The notes under the pieces were generated by a model that saw only the letters and a list, made by a program, of their open reading frames with translations, did not search any database and was not told the DNA's origin. DNA of 64,000 nt from Delphinus delphis (taxonomy: Eukaryota; Chordata; Mammalia; Artiodactyla; Delphinidae), in the NCBI RefSeq assembly GCF_949987515.2, contig NC_082696.1, positions 64,612,447 through 64,676,446 of the forward strand, written 5' to 3'. This document shows, one piece after another, positions 58,600-64,000 of the stretch. Position numbers and translations under genes: made by a program. The first letter of the stretch is position 1. Every line of letters starts with the position of its first letter.

Positions 58600-59110
58600 C
58601 CTTCCCAGGATTTGTCTCATTATCCCAAGAGATCCAACTTCCACCTGCTCTGCACCCCAGGAGGCTGACTTCTCTGGAGTGCATCAGCTAAGCTCCTCTG
58701 CCTTCCAACTTCTGGCTGTGTTTGACTAATGACAGGCACCAGCAGAAAATGTAGAGACAGAGGAGACTGAGTTTGTGCTTCTATTTCCCTGGTTCCCTCC
58801 ATGCCAGGCATTGAGTTGGCTAATTTTTTCTAAACAAAATACAAAGCATTTTTAATCAGGGGCCTTCAGGTTCAACTGTTGTTTCTGGATCCTGGTAACT
58901 AATTCCTCCCCTTGCCACTTAGACAAAGAGTGGTGATGGCTTCCCCAGTTTGTTGGTCCTGGGAGGCTTTACCATCCCTGTTGGTTTCCCTTAATTTGCT
59001 CATATCTTTGAAGATATTTCCTTATTTATACTCTCCCTATTTACCTCGTTTGACTGTGCACGTGTTTGTCCAGGACCCTGATACAACCTACTGTGTGAAA
59101 AATAGCCTAA
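58600..59110 (+). mobile_element. LTR-like ancient repeat, family uncertain
   Basis: CCTGGTTCCCTCCATGCCAG near 58788, TAACTAATTCCTCCCCTTGC near 58896 and GTCCAGGACCCTGATACAAC near 59070 resemble an old LTR with an ACCCTGA-type terminus. It contains no coding frame of note. Confidence 0.4.
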
Positions 59111-59159
59111 TTTTAAATGACTACTCAGTAGCATCAATCACTTTCTTCTCTCTGCCAAT

Positions 59160-61995
59160 TATTTTACCCCAGGTTTTTATATAACATAAAATTTATTATC
59201 TTAACCATTTTAAACTGCATGGTTCAGTGGCATTAACTACATTCATATTGTTGTGAACCATCATATCTGGAATTCTTTTCATCTTGCAAAACTGAAATTG
59301 TACCATTAAACTGTAACTCCTCTTTCCTCCTTAACCTCCAGTCGCTGGCAACCACCATTCTGTTTTCGGTCCCTGTGATTTCAACTGCTCTAAATATCTC
59401 GTATAAGTAGAATCATACAGTTTTTCTCTTTTTGCTTGTTTCTCTTAGCATAATGTTCTCAAGCTCCGTGCATATTATACCATATGTCCTTCCTTTTCAA
59501 GGCTGAATAATATTCTATTGTATACATATATCACATTTTGCTTATCCATTTGTCCATGTGATATATGTGATATATGTATACATATATCACATTTTGCTTA
59601 TCCATTTGTCCATTCTTAGCAAATAAAATTTGCTTCCACATTTTAGTTTTTGTGAATAATGCTACTATGAACATGGATGTACAGATATCTCTTTGAGACA
59701 CTGCTTTCAATTCTTTTGAATACATACCCAGAAATGGAATTGCTGGATTATATGTTACCTCTATTTTTAATTTTTTGAGGTACTACCATACTGTTTTCCA
59801 GAGCAGATGTATCATTTTACATCCCCATCAATAGTGCATAGGATTCCAGTTTTCCACATCCTCACCAGCACTTGTTGCTTTCTGGGTTTTAGAGATTTTT
59901 TTTGATAGTAACCATCCCAACAGGTATGAAGTGGTAGTTCATTGTATTTATTCTTTGAATTTCCCTAAAGATTAGTGATATGTGTCTTTTCATGTACTTA
60001 TTAGCCATTTGTTTATCTTATTTGGAAAAACGTCTATTTAAGTCCTTCGTTCATTTTTGAATTGGGTTGTTTCTTTGTTGTTTAGTTTTAGGAGTTCTCT
60101 CTATATTCTGGATATTAATTCCTTATCAGATATACGATTTGCAAATATTTTCTCCCATTCTGTGGTTGCCTTTTTGTTTTGTTGATAGTGTCTTTTGATA
60201 AACAAAAGTTTCAATTTTCATGAAATCCAATTTGCCTATGATTTTTTTTTTTGATGCCTGCACATTTGATGTCGTATCTAAGAAATCATTGCCAAATCCA
60301 ACGTTGTAAAGATTTTGCCCCATATTTTCTTCTAGTTTTTATAGCTTTACGTTTTACATTTAGGTCATGGATCAATTTTGAGTTAATATTTGTATACAGT
60401 GTTAGGTTAGAATCTATCTTCATTCTTTTACATATGAATGTCCAATTTTACTAACACTGTTTGTTGAAAAGACTGTCTTCTCCAGGTTGAATGATCTTGA
60501 CACACTTGTCAAAAATAATTTGGTCATATATGAAGGTGTTTATTTATGGATTCTCTATTCTATTCCATTAGTTTATATGTCTATCTTTATCCTAGTACCA
60601 CACTCTTTTGACTGCTGTAGCTTTATAATAAGTATTGAAATAGAAAGTTTTAATCCTCACACTTCATTCTTTTTTTTTTTTAATCAGGGTTTTTTGGGGT
60701 ATTCCAGGGTCCCTTGAGAATTCATAAAATTTGAGGATGGAGTTTTCTATTTCAGCAATAAACGTTATTAGGATTTTGATAGGGATCACATTAAATCTGT
60801 ATGTAGATCACTTTGGGTAGTATTGATGTCTTAATAATCCTTGGACATAGAATGTCTTTCCATTTATTTATGTCTTCTTTAATTTCTTTCAGAAATGTTT
60901 TGAATTTTTTTATTGTACAAGTCTTTCACCTTCTTGGATAAGTTAATTCCTAATTTATTCTTTTTGATGCTGTTGTAAATGAAATTGTTTTCATAATTTC
61001 CTTTTTGGATTGTTCATTGTAAGTGTATGGAAACACAGCTGAGTTTCATGTGTTGACTTTGTATCCTGCTACTTTACTGAATTCATTTATTGCTTCATTC
61101 ATAAAATCATACCATCTATAAGCAGAGATCATTTTACTTCTACCTTTCCCATTTGGATGCCTTTGACTTATTTTCCTTGCCTAATTTGCTCTGGCTAAAT
61201 CTTCCACTCCTATGTTGAAGAGAAACGATGAAAGCAGGCATCCTTTTCTTTCTCCTGATCTTAGAGGAAAATATTTCAGTCTTTCACCATTGAGTTTGAC
61301 TTTCCTTGAGGTTTTTATCCTATCTGTTTTTTATGTTGAGGTACTTCCCTCTTATTCCTAGTTTTGTGAGCATTTTTATCCTGAAAGGATGTTGGAATAT
61401 GCCAGATCCTTTTTCCATATCAATTGAGATAATCACATGGATTCTTTTTTTCCTACATCTGCTAACGTAGTATATTACACTGAGTGATTTTTGTATATGG
61501 AATGATCCTTTTATTCCAGGAATAAATCCCATTTTGTCATGTATATAACCTCTTTAATACACTGCTGAATTCATTTTTCTACTATTTTGTTGAGGATTTT
61601 TGCATTCGTGTTTATAAGAAATATTAGTCTGTAGTTTTCTTGTAGTGCCTTTAACTGGCTTTGGTGTCAAGATAATGCTAGCCTCATAGAATGAGTTAAA
61701 GACTCTTCCCTCCTCTTCAGTTTTTTTGGAAAAGTTTGAGAAGAATTAATGTTAGTTCTTTTTTTGAAGTTTGGTAGAATTCACCAATAAATCCATCAGG
61801 TCCATGGCTTTTCTTTCTTGTGAGATTTTTGATTACTGATTCTGTTTCCTTACTCTTATAGGTATAGTCAGATTTTCTGTTTCTACATGGTTCAGTCTGA
61901 GAGGTGTTATATTTCCAGAAATTTTTCCATTCTATCTAGTTTCTCCAATTTGTTGGTGTACAATTGTTTGCAGTACTCTCTTTTAATAATTTTAT
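59160..61995 (-). mobile_element. Long antisense L1 body (3' region and most of ORF2)
   Basis: A nearly 2.9 kb minus-strand L1 runs from the 3' region at the left (GGTTCAGTGGCATTAACTAC near 59220) through the ORF2 C-terminal part (59.4-60.2 kb) and the reverse transcriptase region. Antisense landmarks there include CAGGTCCATGGCTTTTCTTT near 61798 and CTCATAGAATGAGTTAAAGA near 61682. Stops occur in every frame, so no endonuclease or reverse transcriptase can be made. A 39-bp local duplication lies at 59519-59613. It is old (L1M-type). Confidence 0.88.
59519..59613. repeat. 39-bp tandem duplication within L1
   Basis: Two identical 39-bp copies (59519-59557 and 59575-59613), starting TGTATACATATATCACATTT, are separated by 17 bases of TGATATA-rich sequence, a 56-bp period. 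Confidence 0.95.
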
Positions 61996-61999
61996 CTCT

Positions 62000-62425
62000 A
62001 TAGAATAGGTCATATCCCAATTCATTGATTCTTTCACCTGCTTACTCAAATCTGCCTTTGAATTCCTCTAACAATTTTTTTATTTTATTTATTGCAATTT
62101 TCAGTTACAGAAGTTCTTTTGGTTTGTTTTTACATTTTCTATTTTTTGACATTTCCATTTTGTTCATACATTGTTTTCTTGCCTTATTAATGTCTTCTTT
62201 TAATTCTTTGAGCATCTTCAAGACAGTTGTTTTAATGTCTTTGTCTAGTAGATCCACCATCAGGCCAGTTTTTCAGGGATAGTCTTTTGCTTTATCTTTT
62301 TCCCTTCAAAAGGTCCATACTTTCTTATGTCTTTGTATGCCTTGTGGTTTTTTAAGTGAAAACTGGACATTTGAATCTAGTAATGTGGTAACTCTGGAAA
62401 TATGATTCTTCACCTTCCCCAACAG
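62000..62425 (-). mobile_element. L1-type upstream segment, antisense, joined to the ORF2 part
   Basis: CTTTGAGCATCTTCAAGACA near 62206, TTTGTCTAGTAGATCCACCA near 62241, TTGTATGCCTTGTGGTTTTT near 62333 and ACTGGACATTTGAATCTAGT near 62363 are typical of the upstream (5'UTR or HAL1-like) part of old L1 elements. It follows the ORF2 body with the intervening L1 sequence missing. Confidence 0.6.
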
Positions 62426-62599
62426 CCATTAAGTTCTAATTTAGGTGTTAGGCATTTACTAAACCAATCTCCCTCTTTCTTCTCTACACAGACTACATTT
62501 CTCAGCTTCTATCTACTATGGACAGAAATAAGGAAATAACACTTTCCCCAGTACTGTATTTGGGCTCTGGTTCCAACCACTTGCTAAGTTCTGATTGAT

Positions 62600-62815
62600 T
62601 TCCACCCTGGCCCAAGGGCACTGATTCTCCCTTCTCACTCTCCACCAAGTGCTGCTTGACTGCAGAAGAAAATGAAGCCAAAGCTGGAAAGAGCCTGGTC
62701 CCTGGATGTGACTGCATGGAGTCATGGATGGACTGTACATGAATAAGACATAAGCCACTATTTTGCTGAACTATTGAGATTCATGCATTTATAAGACCCA
62801 GCAGCTAGTCATCTG
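62600..62815 (+). mobile_element. LTR remnant (MaLR-type terminus)
   Basis: AGAGCCTGGTCCCTGGATGT near 62691, GCATGGAGTCATGGATGGAC near 62714 and ACATAAGCCACTATTTTGCT near 62749 follow the 3' half of MST/MLT1-type LTRs in order. Confidence 0.45.
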
Positions 62816-63759
62816 ATAAATACAGAGAGAAAAAGACAAGTACACAGAAGTTTTGTAACTTTTTAAAAATTTTGTTTTGTTAATTGTGATTAAGATTGCA
62901 GTTTGATGAGAAGTGGTTCTCTCTCCAACATGGCCAAAGCCATTATCCTGTAGGTTCACCTCCACCCAAGATGTGGGCACACCCCCACCTGGGCCATAGG
63001 AAACTCTAGCAGCTATGGATCATTCCTCATGGACTCAGAATCGGACTTAATATCCACTTCCTGAATCTTGGATCCTCTCGTCTCCTTTCCTCATCACATT
63101 ACTGAGTCCTTTACTACTTTCTCTCAGCTTCTTCTAGAGGTGAAATATTTGTTCTTCATGACACAAACCTCTGAACTGATCCTTACTAGCTCCTGTAAGT
63201 TCTCTTCATCATGAACTTTTCCAAGACCTCAGACCTGTGGCTGGATTTGCTGAAGATCTGGAGCTAGCCTACTGGTCACCAAGGTCTGTGGGATCCAGAT
63301 AGAACCTTCTAATATGATGTTGATTGTCTGCATATTCCAGAATCCTCTTATTTCTTATTTTTTTGGAAATATTCCTTTCTCCATGGCTTTGGTTCTATCC
63401 ACCTGCTGAGCACTCAAATGCCTGACATCCCAAAAGACACATTAAGTAACCCTGTACTTAGTGAGCCAATAGAGTAACCTGCTTATCTGATGACCTGCCA
63501 AGCAGAGGAGCCTGCTTTCTGGTCCCGAGCTCCATGTTCACCTAGTCACCTAGGGTCCCCAGTTGCCATGTCTGGGACCCTGTATCACTCTATGCTCCAG
63601 ATTTTTCAGGAACTAAAGTCATACCTGACCTTCAGTCTTAGAGGCTGGATTGGTTGGTTGATTGATTTTTGATTTCCCTGATCACAAGTTGAGTCCTTCT
63701 TCTTGCCTGCCTGATTACACTTTGAGAGCTGGAAATAACGTCATAGGTCCAGCTGGAAA
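62816..63759. other. Unannotated DNA
   Basis: No gene or named transposon is recognised. Confidence 0.4.
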
Positions 63760-63990
63760 ATATGAGAATAGAAAAATAGAAGATTCCGACTCTGTCCTCC
63801 TGAAGCCCATACTCTAGTTGGGGAAAAAGTTACAGATGCACAAACCAACCAGAAATGCAGAGTGACAGGAAGGTAATAGTAAAGTGTTTGCCAAGATAGA
63901 ACAAACCATTTGGATTGGTCTAATAAGCAACACGTAGTCATTGCAAACAAGTTCTTGAGGAGCCAAGGAATATGTGAGACAACCTCATTT
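63760..63990 (-). mobile_element. Possible L2 fragment, antisense
   Basis: TCTGTCCTCCTGAAGCCCAT near 63792, ACTCTAGTTGGGGAAAAAGT and GACAGGAAGGTAATAGTAAA near 63864 resemble the antisense 3' part of L2. It may continue past the window end. Confidence 0.42.
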
Positions 63991-64000
63991 ATGTATGTTG

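Overview
This window looks like mammalian nuclear DNA from a cetacean (whale, dolphin or porpoise). The main evidence is ten copies of the tRNA-derived CHR-type SINE, whose tRNA-like head reads TGGCGCAGTGGTTGAGAGT and GGTTCGTGCCCCGG. This family is known from whales and hippos. Eight copies are of a short ~150-225 bp form and two of a long ~335-355 bp form. They sit beside cetartiodactyl-type LINE-1 3' ends. MIR, L2, MaLR and ERVL remnants give the usual older mammalian background.

I recognise no protein-coding gene, coding exon, tRNA, rRNA or known small RNA. The longest open frames (186 and 177 codons) lack recognisable domains and are no longer than chance plausibly allows in 64 kb. The window is best read as intergenic or deep intronic DNA, and its annotatable content is almost entirely transposable-element archaeology.

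Layout. 0-1.4 kb: nothing recognised. 1.4-2.5 kb: old antisense L1. 2.56-4.4 kb: collapsed ERVL provirus (LTR fragment, broken dUTPase-like internal region, 3' LTR). 4.4-7.2 kb: a SINE, an L2 split by a young L1, an L1 with a 5' inversion, and a second L2. 7.2-16.5 kb: mostly unrecognised AT-rich DNA with one MIR, two short L1 insertions (one with a tail suggesting a 3' transduction) and a hAT element with intact 8-bp target duplication. 16.5-36 kb: scattered L1 and SINE insertions, a MaLR-type LTR and a TG microsatellite. 36.1-36.7 kb: Tigger-like DNA transposon relic retaining a piece of transposase coding sequence. 38.2-38.6 kb: non-repetitive CpG-containing segment, the best candidate here for a regulatory element. 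38.8-44.6 kb: nested L1s, an antisense L2, a MIR split by a SINE, and further SINEs. 45.5-47.2 kb: unclassified block. 50.7-56.7 kb: six MIRs and one SINE. 57.4-62.8 kb: LTR remnants around a ~3 kb antisense L1 body. 63.8 kb to the end: L2-like.

The elements do not work together as a pathway. Their nesting gives a relative time order: L2, MIR, ERVL, Tigger and old L1 first; then MaLR LTRs and the hAT element; then short L1 3' ends; and last the CHR SINEs. Family names come from recognition by eye, so boundaries are approximate except where target-site duplications fix them.
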